Assembly (NCBI GenBank): GCA_016125495.1
Contig: WGLQ01000023.1
Location: forward strand, 49,972 to 113,971
DNA: 64,000 nt
Direction: 5' to 3'
Source of the DNA: Hyphomicrobiales bacterium
Lineage (GTDB): Bacteria; Pseudomonadota; Alphaproteobacteria; Rhizobiales; RI-29
Shown here: piece by piece, positions 29,499 through 39,318 of the stretch
Position numbering within the stretch: the stretch's first letter is position 1
Layout of the letters: each line of letters begins with the position of its first letter
The notes under the pieces: model-generated
What the model was told of the DNA's origin: nothing
Seen by the model: only the letters and a program-made list of their open reading frames with translations
Database searches by the model: none
Position numbers and translations under genes: made by a program

Positions 29499-30227
29499 AT
29501 GGTCGAAGGCGACGTTTTCCGCGAGGTCGAAGAGGATCTGCGGCGCGAGCGAATCAAGGCGCTCTGGGACCGCTACGGCGGGTATGTGCTGATCGGCGCG
29601 CTCGCCATCATCCTCCTGGTCGGCGGTAAGCAGGCGTACGACTACTGGACGCGCGAGCAGGCGCGGGCGGCGGGCCTCGCCTATGCCGAGGCCGGCCAGC
29701 TGATCGACGAGGGCAAGGCGGAGGAGGGCACGGCCGCACTCGAGCGCATCGCCGCCGGTTCGGGTGGGTATGCGGCCCTCGCCAAGCTGAGACTCGCCGC
29801 ACTCAAGGCCAAGGAGGGCGCCGGCGCCGAGGCGATCGCCCTCTACGACGAAATCACGAAGGCAGGGGCGGGAGATCAGGCCATCCGCACGATGGCGCGG
29901 TTCAGGGCCGCGATGCTCAGCCTCGAGGCGAACGACTTTACGGGGGTCAAGAATCGGCTCACCCCTCTGTTGGATGCATCGAACCCGTGGCGGCACAGCG
30001 CTCGCGAGCTGGTGGCGATGGCCGAGTACAAGGCCGGCGATCGGGAAACCGCCGAAGGTCACTTTCAGGAGATTCTCGGCGACGTCGAGACCCCTGATGG
30101 CTTGCGGCGAAGGGCCCAGACGATGCTCGAGCTGATCGTCAGGCTCGACGCGAAGTCGCCCGAAAGTGGCGCTACGGGATCGAGTGGCTCGGCCGGAGCG
30201 ACGGCACCGGCCAGCCAGGGGAACTGA
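29499..30227 (+). CDS. TPR-containing membrane protein (YfgM-like)
   Basis: The 242-residue protein has a cytoplasmic N-terminus with the family pattern FREVEEDLRRERIKALWDRY, one membrane helix (about residues 28-43, GYVLIGALAIILLVGG) and a periplasmic helical-repeat domain. It resembles the UPF0070/YfgM ancillary chaperones that sit next to bamB in many proteobacteria. The C-terminus is a Ser/Gly/Ala-rich tail. The start at 29499 gives the canonical N-terminus. bamB follows on the same strand, supporting a role in envelope protein maturation. Confidence 0.82.
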   Translation: MVEGDVFREVEEDLRRERIKALWDRYGGYVLIGALAIILLVGGKQAYDYWTREQARAAGLAYAEAGQLIDEGKAEEGTAALERIAAGSGGYAALAKLRLAALKAKEGAGAEAIALYDEITKAGAGDQAIRTMARFRAAMLSLEANDFTGVKNRLTPLLDASNPWRHSARELVAMAEYKAGDRETAEGHFQEILGDVETPDGLRRRAQTMLELIVRLDAKSPESGATGSSGSAGATAPASQGN

Positions 30228-30336
30228 ACGGGCGCTGGTTTGCGGCGGCAGCGTCCTCGAAGCAACGCCCGTGACCATGCCGGAGGCACGTCGGTTCGTG
30301 CCTCCCGGGGCGCGAACCGGGGGAATTCGAAGAGCC

Positions 30337-31671
30337 ATGCGCGCGCGATCGATCCTCTATCCGCTGGCAGCGACCTTGGCGGCGCTGGTGTTGTCCGGCT
30401 GCTCCGGCGGCGGCCTCGCTCTGCCGAGCCTCGGCGACCTCAACCCATTCGCCGAAACGGAAGAGCGGTTGCCAGGTGAGCGCATCGCCGTGCTGGGCCG
30501 CCAGGAGGGACTGCCCGGTGAGCTGGCGGTGGCTGCCGGTCCAGTTTCACTTCCGCCGGAGACAAGCAATGCGGAATGGAGCCAACCGGGCGGTGTACCG
30601 AGCAATGCGCCCGGTCATCTCGCACTGGCATCGGCCCTGCAAACCGCCTGGACGGCCGATGCCGGATCGGGCTCCTCCAAGGATGGCCGGCTGACGGTCA
30701 GCCCGATCATCTTCGGTGGCCGCATTTTCACCATGGATACCGAAGCCCAGGTCTCGGCCTTCTCGGCGAGCGGCGGCTCGCGGCAATGGCGCGTCTCGCT
30801 GGTGCCCGAGCACGAGGACGAAGAGAGTGGCTATGGCGGGGGCCTCGCGGCGACCGACGGCCGGCTGGTCGCGGCGACCGGTTTCGGCGTCTTCGTCGGT
30901 CTCGACCCATCCAACGGCGCCAAACTCTGGGAGACGCCGGTCGGCGTGCCGATCCGATCCTCGCCAACGGCCGCCAACGGTCGCGTCTTCGCGGTGGCGA
31001 TCGACGGGCGGTTCTTCTGCATCGACGCGGCGACCGGTGCGATCGTCTGGCGCTCGCGTGGGCTTCCGCAGGACGGCAGCATGCTGTCCAATGTCAGTCC
31101 GGCCGTCGATGGTGATCTCGTGGTCGCCCCCTTCCCGTCCGGGGAGGTCGTGGCGGTGCGCTCCGATACCGGCGAGCCCATTTGGAGCGACAGCCTCGCA
31201 CGGGCGCGCTCCCACTCCTCGCTCGCGGCGCTGAGCGATCCGGCGCGCCCGGTGGTCGACGGCGGCACGGTGTTCGCGGTCGGTCATGCGGGCCGCATGA
31301 TCGCAACGGAGGCGCGCTCCGGCGCCCGTCTGTGGTCGCAGAACGTGCGCGGAACTCAGACGCCCTGGGTGGCCGGTGACGCCGTCTACGTCGTCGATGT
31401 CACGGGCAAGCTGCTGTCGTTGTCGCGCAAGGATGGCACCCTCAGGTGGGCCACGGCACTGCCCGAGGGCGGCACGTGGACCGGGCCCGTGCTCGCGGGC
31501 GGACGGCTCTGGCTCGCCTCCTCCAGCGGCAATCTTGCGAGCGTCGATGCCACGACCGGCAAGGTCACGGCCACCCGAAATCTCGACCATCCCGTGTTCA
31601 TCGCGCCCATCGTCGCGCAGGGCCAGCTCTACGTGCTGACCGACAAGGCACGCCTCATCGCGCTGCGCTGA
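30337..31671 (+). CDS. bamB: outer-membrane assembly lipoprotein BamB
   Basis: BamB is a beta-propeller lipoprotein that assists the BAM complex in inserting outer-membrane proteins. The 444-residue product has a lipoprotein signal with lipobox LSGC at about residue 23, then PQQ-like propeller repeats recognisable as ASGGSRQWRVSL, PSNGAKLWETPV, AATGAIVWRSRG, SDTGEPIWSDSL, ARSGARLWSQNV and RKDGTLRWATAL. It follows the YfgM-like gene, a common order; der (engA), often next, is replaced by an RND efflux adaptor. Confidence 0.9.
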   Translation: MRARSILYPLAATLAALVLSGCSGGGLALPSLGDLNPFAETEERLPGERIAVLGRQEGLPGELAVAAGPVSLPPETSNAEWSQPGGVPSNAPGHLALASALQTAWTADAGSGSSKDGRLTVSPIIFGGRIFTMDTEAQVSAFSASGGSRQWRVSLVPEHEDEESGYGGGLAATDGRLVAATGFGVFVGLDPSNGAKLWETPVGVPIRSSPTAANGRVFAVAIDGRFFCIDAATGAIVWRSRGLPQDGSMLSNVSPAVDGDLVVAPFPSGEVVAVRSDTGEPIWSDSLARARSHSSLAALSDPARPVVDGGTVFAVGHAGRMIATEARSGARLWSQNVRGTQTPWVAGDAVYVVDVTGKLLSLSRKDGTLRWATALPEGGTWTGPVLAGGRLWLASSSGNLASVDATTGKVTATRNLDHPVFIAPIVAQGQLYVLTDKARLIALR

Positions 31672-31803
31672 TGGCGCCGCGGCCGCAGGCCAGGGTAGTC
31701 ACGATGATGAAAACTGGATCAAATTCCAGGCGTTGAATTTCACGCCAGGCACGGCATTGTCGTGTATGATGCGGAAAATCCAGCAATCATCGGGGTCCAA
31801 CGC

Positions 31804-33105
31804 GTGACAGTCTTGTGTTGTGGGGGGCGTTCGGCAAGGGCGGGAACCAGAGGCTCCGGCCCGGGCATCCTCGGTGACTGGTCGGCGGTTGTCGCCATCG
31901 TGGCGCTCGCGGCGTTTTCCCATGCGTTCCTTGCAAGCTCGTCAGCCCTGGCGCAGGGCCGGGCCTCGGCGGTCGTCGTGGAGCGGGCCGAGCCGCGCCA
32001 GGTGGTGGACACGCGGTCGGTGATCGGCCAACTCGTCGCGCCGACCGAGGCGGCCGTCGCGGTGCGTGCGCCCGGCATCGTCAAGCAGGTGCTGTTCGAA
32101 ATCGGCGACCAGGTGACGCAGGGCCAGGAACTCGTTCGGCTCGACGACGCCCTCATCCGGCTGGAGCGCGATCAGGCGGCCGCCGCCCTCGTCGTCGCCA
32201 AGGCGGGTGTCGCCGTGGCCGAAGCCAAACTGCGCTTGTCGCGCCAATCGTTCGAGCGTCAGGCGCGGCTCAAGGGCTCGACCGCCTTCTCGAAGGGGCG
32301 TTTCGAAGACCTCGAGCAGGAGGCGGCGCAGGCCGCGAGTGAACTCGCCGAGGCTCAGGCGCGTGTGACGAGCGCCAGCGCGGCACTCGCGCGGGCCGAT
32401 TATCTCGTCGAGCACGCCAGCATCCGCGCGCCGTTCGCCGGCGTGGTGGTCGCGCGTCAGGCGCAGCCCGGGGCCTATGTGACGGTCGGCAGCGCGGTCG
32501 CGACGCTCATGGATCTCGAGCACATGGAGATCGCAGCGGATGTACCGGCCGCTCTGGTGGCGGGCCTCTCGCCGGGCCAGCAGGTGACCGCGCGCCTCGA
32601 GGCAGGGCTCGATGTCGCGGCCCGCGTGCGCGCGATCGTGCCGGTGCAGAACGCGGCCACGCAGACCATCGCGGTGCGTTTCGTGGCCGACCTCTCCAAG
32701 CTCGATCCGACCCGGATCATCTCCGGGCGCTCGATCACGCTCGCTGTGCCGGCGAGCGAGGAGCGCATCGCGCTGACCGTTCCAAAGGACGCTCTCGTGC
32801 AGGGGCGGAACGGCTGGACGGTTTTCGCCGTCATCGACGGAAAAGCCATGGCACGCCCGGTCTCGCTCGGCGACGCGGTCGGCGAACGCATCGAGGTGCG
32901 TGATGGTGTGGCGGCCGGAGATCTGCTGGTCGTGCGGGGCAACGAGCGGTTGCGGGACGGCCAGGCGGTGACCGCCGAGACGACGCCCGAGCCGGCAGCG
33001 GGTAGCAGCGAGGGCGGCCAACCGCTCGCAGGGCAAGCGCCGGCGGGCGGCGCGGCGGTGTCGGCCGTTCCACCACCGCCAACGGCCAAGCGCGAAGGAT
33101 CGTAA
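31804..33105 (+). CDS. RND efflux periplasmic adaptor subunit
   Basis: This membrane-fusion protein links an RND pump to an outer-membrane channel. After a leader (VVAIVALAAFSHAFLASSSALAQ), the lipoyl half-motifs VRAPGIVKQVLFEIGDQVTQG and IRAPFAGVVVARQAQPGAYV flank a helical hairpin, followed by beta-barrel and membrane-proximal domains. A Pro/Ala-rich tail ends the protein. I prefer the GTG at 31804; another GTG at 31762 is in frame. The pump gene starts 4 bp after the stop, so the two are translationally close. No regulator or TolC-type gene is adjacent. Confidence 0.9.
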   Translation: MTVLCCGGRSARAGTRGSGPGILGDWSAVVAIVALAAFSHAFLASSSALAQGRASAVVVERAEPRQVVDTRSVIGQLVAPTEAAVAVRAPGIVKQVLFEIGDQVTQGQELVRLDDALIRLERDQAAAALVVAKAGVAVAEAKLRLSRQSFERQARLKGSTAFSKGRFEDLEQEAAQAASELAEAQARVTSASAALARADYLVEHASIRAPFAGVVVARQAQPGAYVTVGSAVATLMDLEHMEIAADVPAALVAGLSPGQQVTARLEAGLDVAARVRAIVPVQNAATQTIAVRFVADLSKLDPTRIISGRSITLAVPASEERIALTVPKDALVQGRNGWTVFAVIDGKAMARPVSLGDAVGERIEVRDGVAAGDLLVVRGNERLRDGQAVTAETTPEPAAGSSEGGQPLAGQAPAGGAAVSAVPPPPTAKREGS

Positions 33106-33109
33106 AGGC

Positions 33110-36100
33110 GTGGATCTGATCCGGGCATCGATCGAGCGCCCCGTCGCGGTGCTCTCCGTGGTGCTGATGGCGGTCCTTTTCGGGCTGCTGGCGCTGACGC
33201 GCATCCCGATCCAGCTCACACCGGACGTTCGCAAGCCGGTCATCGAGGTAACGACGCTGTGGGGTGGGGCGGCCCCGGCCGAGGTCGAGCGCGAACTGAT
33301 CAACAAGCAGGAGGATGAGCTGCGGGGCCTCGAGGGCCTCGAGGAGATGTCCTCGCGGGCCCAGACGGGTCGCGGCCAGGTGACGCTCGAGTTCGCGATC
33401 GGCACCAACATGGACCGGGCGCTGCTGCTCGTGGCCAACCAGCTCAACCGGGTGAGTTCCTATCCCGAAGAGGCGGACCGGCCAACCTTCAAGACCTCGG
33501 GCGCGGAAGACAATCCGATCGCCTGGATGGTGCTCAAGCGCCAGCCGGGCAACACCACGCCGATCGGTGAATTCGGCGATTTCGTCAACGACACCGTCAA
33601 GGAGCGGTTCGAGCGTGTCGAGGGGATCGCGCTGGTCCACGTCTACGGCGGCGTGGAACGCGAGTTGCAGATCGTCGTCGATCCCGAACGCCTCGCCCGC
33701 TACCGCCTCACGATTCCCGATCTGCTGGGTCGCCTGAGGAGGGAGAACATCTCGCTCTCGGCCGGCGACATCAACGAGGGAAAGCGCCGCTACGTTGTGC
33801 GCGCGGAGGGCGAGCTCAACACGGTCGATGCGGTCTCGGCGATCGTGGTGCGCAGCGGCGCCGATGAAGTCGAGAACGGCGGCGGGGGGACGGGAACAGG
33901 CGGGCGCATCGGACGCGTCTACCTCAAGGACGTCGCAACGGTCGCATTCGGGTACAAGGAGGCGAGCGCGCATATCCGCTACCGCGGCGAGCCGGCGATC
34001 GTCGTGAGCGCGGTGCGCGACACGGGAGCGAACGTCATCGAGACGATGGCGGGCCTGCGCGAAGCGATCGCGGAATTGCGCGATGGGGCCTTGAAGCGAC
34101 GGGGTCTCTCCATCGATCAAGTCTACGACGAGACGATCTACATCGACAGCGCCATCGATCTCGTGCTGCAGAACATCTGGATCGGGGGCGCGCTGGCGGC
34201 CATGGTTCTGCTCCTCTTCCTGCGCTCGCCACGCGCGACGCTGGTCGTCTCGCTCGCCATTCCGGTTTCGATCGTCGCCACGTTCGTTGCCATGGCGGCG
34301 CTCGGGCGAACGCTCAACGTCATCTCGCTGGCCGGCATCGCATTCGCGGTCGGCATGGTGGTTGATGCGGCGATCGTCGTCCTCGAGAACATCTTCCGGC
34401 TGCGCGAACAGGGCCTTTCGCCGGCCCGGGCCGCCTACGAGGGTGCCCGCCAGGTGTGGGGAGCGATCCTCGTCTCGGCGCTCACCACCGTCATGGTTTT
34501 CATCCCCATTCTCGTCATGGAACTGGAGGCGGGTCAGCTCTTTCGCGATATCGCGGTGGCCATCTCCGTTTCCGTCATGCTGTCACTGGTGGTTGCGATC
34601 ACGGTCGTTCCGGCGCTCTCGAGCCGCCTCCTCACGCGCTCGGTGACGGACGGCAGCGGCAGGCGGCTGCCAGGTATCGACGCGGCCGGAAGCGGTTTTT
34701 CGGCTCTGGTGCGCAAGTACGCGCGCTCGTCGGTGCGCAATCGCGTACTCGGAGCGGCGAGCGTCCTGGCCATCACGGGGATCGCGATCCTCGGATCCTG
34801 GCTGTTCCTGCCGAAATTGGAATACCTGCCGGATGGAAACCGCAACCTCGTTTTCGGGGTGATCATTCCGCCGCCGGGCTACAATCTCGAGACGACGCGC
34901 CAGATCGCCGAGCGGGTGGAGGCGGTGGCACGGCCACTCTGGGAGCGCGAGGAGACGGGCAATCCCGAAGACCCTCCGGCTATGGAAAATTTCTTCTTCG
35001 TGGCGTCGCGCGGAAATACCTTCCTCGGCGGATCGGCCAAGGACCCCGCCCGGGTGCGCGATCTCATCCCCGTCCTTTCGGCCCCGGTGTTCACGGAGCC
35101 CGGCACGTTCGGCTTCATCAGCCAGCGCTCGCTCTTCGGGCGAGGCATCGGGGGCGGTCGGGCTGTCGAGATAAACATCTCCGGCAACGAACTCGAGGAC
35201 ATCCTCGACGTCGCCCAGCGCGCGGCCGCCATCATCGGGGAGGTGCTGCCGCGCGAGCAGGGCCACCAGCTGCGACCGCGACCAGGGCTCGAACTCGGGG
35301 CTCCCGAACTCAGGGTGCAGCCGGACCGCGTCCGCCTCGCCGATGCCGGGGTCGATGCAGCAACCCTGGCGCTGACGCTCGATGCCTACAACGACGGCGT
35401 GCGGGTGGCTGAGGTGACGGTCGGCGCGGAGCGGATCGACCTGACGCTGATGGGCGCCGAAACGCTCGGGTCGCAATTGCGCACGCAGGACATCGGCGCC
35501 TTTCCCGTGGTCACGCCCGGCGGGCGCATCGTGCCGCTCGCGGCACTCGCCGACATCTCGCTCACGGCGGGTCCCGTCGAAATCCGCCACCGCGAGCGGC
35601 TGCGCACGATCACGCTCGAGGTGCGACCGTCGCAGAGCCTGCCGCTCGAGACGGCACTCGCCATCATCGAACGGGACGTGGTCGACCGGCTCGAGGCGGA
35701 AGGCATGCCGACAGGCGTCCGGCTCGGCCTTTCGGGTGCCGCCGATCGGCTCAACGAAACGTGGGATGCAATCCAGATCAACCTGCTGCTCGCCCTCGTC
35801 ATCGTCTATCTGGTCATGGCGGTGCTGTTCGAGAGTTTCGTGCTGCCGCTCGTCATCATGATATCAGTGCCGGTTGCGGGCGCCGGTGGTGTGGCGGGCC
35901 TGGCGCTGGTCAATGTTTTCCATCCCCAGTCGCTCGACATGCTGACCCTGCTCGGCTTCGTCATCCTCATCGGCATCGTCGTCAACAACGCCATCCTGCT
36001 GGTGCACCAGTCGCTTTACCACATCGGTTCCGACGGCATGGCGGTCAACGACGCGATCCTCGAGGCGACGCGCAACCGCATCCGGCCGATCTTCATGAGC

Positions 36101-36298
36101 ACGCTCACCAGCGTCTTCGGCATGCTGCCGCTGGTGGTCTTTCCGGGCGCCGGATCGGAACTCTATCGCGGGCTCGGGTCCGTGGTGGTCGGCGGGCTCT
36201 CGCTCTCGGCGATACTGACGCTGCTGCTGGTGCCGCCGCTGCTGCGCCTGACGCTCAGCGTCACGGCCGTTGACGCGGCGGCGCGCCCTGCCGAATAA
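33110..36298 (+). CDS. RND-family efflux pump inner-membrane subunit
   Basis: The 1062-residue permease has the RND layout: helix 1 near the N-terminus (about residues 9-27), a periplasmic porter loop, a helix bundle with the proton-relay segment AFAVGMVVDAAIVVLENI in TM4, a second periplasmic loop and a C-terminal bundle containing TLLGFVILIGIVVNNAILLVHQS. Length is in the HAE-1/MdtBC range. The substrate cannot be told from sequence. It starts with GTG at 33110, just after the adaptor gene. Confidence 0.93.
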   Translation: MDLIRASIERPVAVLSVVLMAVLFGLLALTRIPIQLTPDVRKPVIEVTTLWGGAAPAEVERELINKQEDELRGLEGLEEMSSRAQTGRGQVTLEFAIGTNMDRALLLVANQLNRVSSYPEEADRPTFKTSGAEDNPIAWMVLKRQPGNTTPIGEFGDFVNDTVKERFERVEGIALVHVYGGVERELQIVVDPERLARYRLTIPDLLGRLRRENISLSAGDINEGKRRYVVRAEGELNTVDAVSAIVVRSGADEVENGGGGTGTGGRIGRVYLKDVATVAFGYKEASAHIRYRGEPAIVVSAVRDTGANVIETMAGLREAIAELRDGALKRRGLSIDQVYDETIYIDSAIDLVLQNIWIGGALAAMVLLLFLRSPRATLVVSLAIPVSIVATFVAMAALGRTLNVISLAGIAFAVGMVVDAAIVVLENIFRLREQGLSPARAAYEGARQVWGAILVSALTTVMVFIPILVMELEAGQLFRDIAVAISVSVMLSLVVAITVVPALSSRLLTRSVTDGSGRRLPGIDAAGSGFSALVRKYARSSVRNRVLGAASVLAITGIAILGSWLFLPKLEYLPDGNRNLVFGVIIPPPGYNLETTRQIAERVEAVARPLWEREETGNPEDPPAMENFFFVASRGNTFLGGSAKDPARVRDLIPVLSAPVFTEPGTFGFISQRSLFGRGIGGGRAVEINISGNELEDILDVAQRAAAIIGEVLPREQGHQLRPRPGLELGAPELRVQPDRVRLADAGVDAATLALTLDAYNDGVRVAEVTVGAERIDLTLMGAETLGSQLRTQDIGAFPVVTPGGRIVPLAALADISLTAGPVEIRHRERLRTITLEVRPSQSLPLETALAIIERDVVDRLEAEGMPTGVRLGLSGAADRLNETWDAIQINLLLALVIVYLVMAVLFESFVLPLVIMISVPVAGAGGVAGLALVNVFHPQSLDMLTLLGFVILIGIVVNNAILLVHQSLYHIGSDGMAVNDAILEATRNRIRPIFMSTLTSVFGMLPLVVFPGAGSELYRGLGSVVVGGLSLSAILTLLLVPPLLRLTLSVTAVDAAARPAE

Positions 36299-36316
36299 GG
36301 AGCACGCATCCAGTGT

Positions 36317-36350
36317 GCATTGGCAGCCGGCCGGGGCGGGCCGCCAATGC
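36317..36350 (+). terminator. hairpin between the RND pump and aminotransferase genes
   Basis: GCATTGGC (36317-36324) pairs perfectly with GCCAATGC (36343-36350), with additional GGCC/GGCC pairing inside the loop. It begins 19 bp after the pump stop codon and ends 21 bp before the aminotransferase start. No T-run follows, so it may attenuate read-through or protect the upstream mRNA end. Confidence 0.45.
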
Positions 36351-36370
36351 CTCGAACCGGGAACCCCTGC

Positions 36371-37486
36371 ATGACCCAGTACCCCACGACGCCACTCGTT
36401 GCGGGCTTGCCGGCGACCGTTCCGTTCGTCGGCCCAGAAACCCAGGAGCGCCAGCGAGGCCGCCCGTTCCGAGCCCGGATCGGTGCCAACGAGAGCGTTT
36501 TCGGTCCCTCGCCGAAGGCCATCCAGGCCATGGCCGAGGCGGCCAGGAACGTCTGGATGTACGGCGATCCCGAAGTGCACGAACTGCGCGAGGCGATCGC
36601 CCGCCACCACGGCGTCGGGCAAGCCAACATCATGGTGGGCGAGGGCATCGACGGGCTGTTCGGCTACACTGTGCGCATGCTGGTCGAGCCAGGCGTCAAG
36701 GTGGCGACCTCGCTCGGGGCCTATCCGACCTTCAACTTCCATGTCGCCGGCTTCGGCGGGCAGCTGGTGACCACGCCCTACGTCGGCGATCGCGAAGACC
36801 CGGGGGCACTGCTCGATCTCACCCGCCGTGAAGGAGCACGTGTCCTCTTTCTCGCGAACCCCGACAATCCGATGGGGACGTGGTCGACCGCGGCAACGGT
36901 CGGCGAGCTGATCGCGGGCGTGCCCGAGGGGAGCATCCTCTGCCTCGATGAAGCCTACGGCGAGTTCGCACCCGAAGGCACGCTGCCGAAGATCGACGTC
37001 GACAACCCGCGTGTGCTGCGCTTTCGCACGTTTTCCAAGGCGCACGGGCTCGCCGGCCTCAGAGTCGGCTACGTCATCGGCGAGGCGGGACTGATCAACC
37101 AGTACAATAAAATCCGCAACCACTTCGGAGTTGGGCGCATCGCCCAGGCGGGCGCGATGGCGGCGCTCGCCGACCAAGCCCACCTCGGGCGCGTCGTCGC
37201 GGACGTGGCGAAGGCCCGCCGGCGGATCGCCGAGATCGCGGCGGCCAACGGGCTCGCCAGTCTGCCCTCGGCAACAAACTTCGTCGCCGTGGACTGCGGG
37301 CGGAACGGGGATTTCGCCCGCGCCGTGCTGAAGGGGCTGATCACGCGCGATGTGTTCGTGCGCATGCCGGGGGTGGCGCCGCTCGACCGCTGCATCAGGG
37401 TGAGCGCGGGAACACCCGCCCAACTCGAGCTCCTCGCGGAGGCCCTGCCGCAGGCGCTCGCCGAGGCAACGCGCAGCGTCGCCTGA
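36371..37486 (+). CDS. PLP-dependent aminotransferase (HisC-like)
   Basis: This 371-residue class I/II aminotransferase resembles histidinol-phosphate aminotransferase. It shows GANESVFGPSPKAI, an aromatic turn at SLGAYPTFNF, PLP-contact Asn in LANPDNPMGT, Asp in CLDEAYGEF and the Schiff-base Lys223 in RFRTFSKAHGLAGLRVGY. HisC-like paralogues often act on other amino acids, and no histidine gene is adjacent, so the substrate is open. It follows the RND pump with a hairpin in the 72-bp gap. The ATG at 36371 starts the conserved part. Confidence 0.87.
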   Translation: MTQYPTTPLVAGLPATVPFVGPETQERQRGRPFRARIGANESVFGPSPKAIQAMAEAARNVWMYGDPEVHELREAIARHHGVGQANIMVGEGIDGLFGYTVRMLVEPGVKVATSLGAYPTFNFHVAGFGGQLVTTPYVGDREDPGALLDLTRREGARVLFLANPDNPMGTWSTAATVGELIAGVPEGSILCLDEAYGEFAPEGTLPKIDVDNPRVLRFRTFSKAHGLAGLRVGYVIGEAGLINQYNKIRNHFGVGRIAQAGAMAALADQAHLGRVVADVAKARRRIAEIAAANGLASLPSATNFVAVDCGRNGDFARAVLKGLITRDVFVRMPGVAPLDRCIRVSAGTPAQLELLAEALPQALAEATRSVA

Positions 37487-37503
37487 GCAAGACGGCCTAC
37501 GGG

Positions 37504-38547
37504 TCAGGCACCCGGTCGGCGACCCGCCGCAAAGCCTTCCAGTCGTTCGATCAGCTCGAGTGGTACGGCAACGCCATGGGTCGCCGCACACGCGCGGTGG
37601 GCTAGGCGGCTCGCCCCAGGCAAGCGGGAGCCGGGTTCGGCCGTCATTTCAGCGAGCTGGCCGGTGACGCGTTCGGCAAAGCTCGCGCCGAGACGCGTTG
37701 CGGGCGCAAAGCGTTCCGGATCGATGGCGAGGATGAACTGGCCAACGCCGGGGGGCGGGCCCTCGTTCGTCGTGAAGCCGGAGGCCTGATACGAAAAATG
37801 CGGGCCTGCGATGCCGCCGGCGAGCAGATCGACAAGCAGCGCCAGCATCGCACCCTTGGCGCCGCCCGCCGGTGCCATGCTGCCACCATCGACGACGGCG
37901 TGCGGATCGGTCGTCGGCTGGCCCTCGGCGTCCAGTCCCCAGCCGATCGGGATCGGCTTTCCGCCTGCCGCCGCCTCGCGCACGCGCACGAAGGCGACCT
38001 GGCTCGTCGCCTGGTCGACGACGAGCGGCGGGCCATCCGAACGTGGCGCGGCAAATGCGATCGGATTGGTGCCGAAAAAGCGGCGCTTACCGCCGTGGGC
38101 GGCCATCAGGGGCGAAGAATTGGCGAACGCGAGGGCCACGAGGCCGGCTTCGGCAAGCGGCTCGACGAACCAGGCAACGACGCCGGCCGACGTGCTGTCG
38201 ACGATCGAAAGTCCTGCGATGCCGGTCGTGCGCGTCATGGCGATGAAGCGCGGCAGGGCATGTTCGAAAGCGGCGTGGGAAAAACCGTTGCCCGCGTCCA
38301 CCTGCAGCGAGGCGGGGGCGAGTTCCTCGAGCCGGGGTCGGGCCGTACCGTCGAGCTTGCCGCAGACGAGATGCTCGCAATAGATCGGGAGATAGCCGAG
38401 CCCGACGTTGCGGATGCCATCGGCTTCGGCATCGCGGATGGAGCGGGCGCCGGGGTCGGCCTGATGGGGTTCGGCGCCGGCTCCGGACAAGGCGCGATAA
38501 GAAAGGTCGTAGACCTCGTCGAGGGTCAGGGTGCGATCCTCGTTCAT
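37504..38547 (-). CDS. Ldh-family NAD(P)-dependent oxidoreductase
   Basis: The 347-residue product belongs to the malate/L-lactate/ureidoglycolate/sulfolactate dehydrogenase family, a fold distinct from classical Rossmann dehydrogenases. Marks include SIVDSTSAGVVAWFVEPLAEAG, FANSSPLMAAHGGKRRFFGT and GTNPIAFAAPRSDGPPLVVD, with EGQPTTDPHAVVDGGSM later. The 2-hydroxyacid substrate cannot be assigned; delta-1-piperideine-2-carboxylate or pyrroline-2-carboxylate reductase is also possible. It converges on the aminotransferase gene with a 17-bp gap. Confidence 0.85.
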   Translation of the reverse strand: MNEDRTLTLDEVYDLSYRALSGAGAEPHQADPGARSIRDAEADGIRNVGLGYLPIYCEHLVCGKLDGTARPRLEELAPASLQVDAGNGFSHAAFEHALPRFIAMTRTTGIAGLSIVDSTSAGVVAWFVEPLAEAGLVALAFANSSPLMAAHGGKRRFFGTNPIAFAAPRSDGPPLVVDQATSQVAFVRVREAAAGGKPIPIGWGLDAEGQPTTDPHAVVDGGSMAPAGGAKGAMLALLVDLLAGGIAGPHFSYQASGFTTNEGPPPGVGQFILAIDPERFAPATRLGASFAERVTGQLAEMTAEPGSRLPGASRLAHRACAATHGVAVPLELIERLEGFAAGRRPGA

Positions 38548-38705
38548 CCGGCTCCTCCTCGCCTTCGGCGCCGCCCCGCATGATCCGAGCCGTTCGCGCC
38601 CCACGTCCGATGAGCCGTTCTAGGCCCGCTCCTGGACCGGATGCAATCGGTCTGGAACTGCGTGGCGACCGACCGTCGCACTTGACCGCACTGTTTCCCG
38701 CCGTC

Positions 38706-39164
38706 TCACCGCCGCGCCGCGGAGACGCCTTCGTCGACGATGTCCGAGACGAGGCGGTGGAGGGGCGAGGTCCAGTCGGCGACTTGCGCACGAGCGGCCG
38801 GTTCGAGTTGCGGGCAAATGACCTGGTCGATGAAGGCCGCCCGCACCGCGTGCCAGGGATTGTTGTGCAGGTCGCCGATGTATTCGCTCGCCGGGTCGCG
38901 CGCCAAACGCCGGGCGTGCTGCGAGGTGATGGCCTTTGCCTTGGCGAGGCTGGCGGCAAAGCGGCGCCGGTAGCGCATGCGCGCGGTGACGGCGGGGATG
39001 GAGCGGATCGCCGGCACGACCGCGAGGGCGAGGATGATCACGACGATTGCGAGCACGGAGCCGGCGACGATGATGGCGGTCGTCGAGAGGACCTCCCACG
39101 GCCGCTTCCAGGCAGCTGCCGCCAGCAGCCCGAGGAAAACGGCGATCGCGATCCGGTCCTTCAT
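38706..39164 (-). CDS. membrane protein of unknown function
   Basis: The 152-residue product has two hydrophobic segments (about residues 4-17 and 26-51, the second TAIIVAGSVLAIVVIILALA) and a C-terminal soluble region rich in Arg and Ala with RFAASLAKAKAITSQHARRL. No family is recognised. The ATG at 39164 is preceded by GAGG and begins at a natural membrane-protein N-terminus; the longer frame to 39251 is less likely. Its neighbours are functionally unrelated. Confidence 0.55.
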   Translation of the reverse strand: MKDRIAIAVFLGLLAAAAWKRPWEVLSTTAIIVAGSVLAIVVIILALAVVPAIRSIPAVTARMRYRRRFAASLAKAKAITSQHARRLARDPASEYIGDLHNNPWHAVRAAFIDQVICPQLEPAARAQVADWTSPLHRLVSDIVDEGVSAARR

Positions 39165-39318
39165 CCTGGTGCCTCGCCCGAGCTGTCCGCCGTGATCGAC
39201 GATGGGTGCCTCCCCTGATCCGGCGGCCGAGTGTCCACCATGCCGAGGCAAATTGACAACTGGGCAGGCAAATGCCTTCGATGCGCGGGCGTGAGGCGAA
39301 GGGCGTCAAGGAGGCGAC

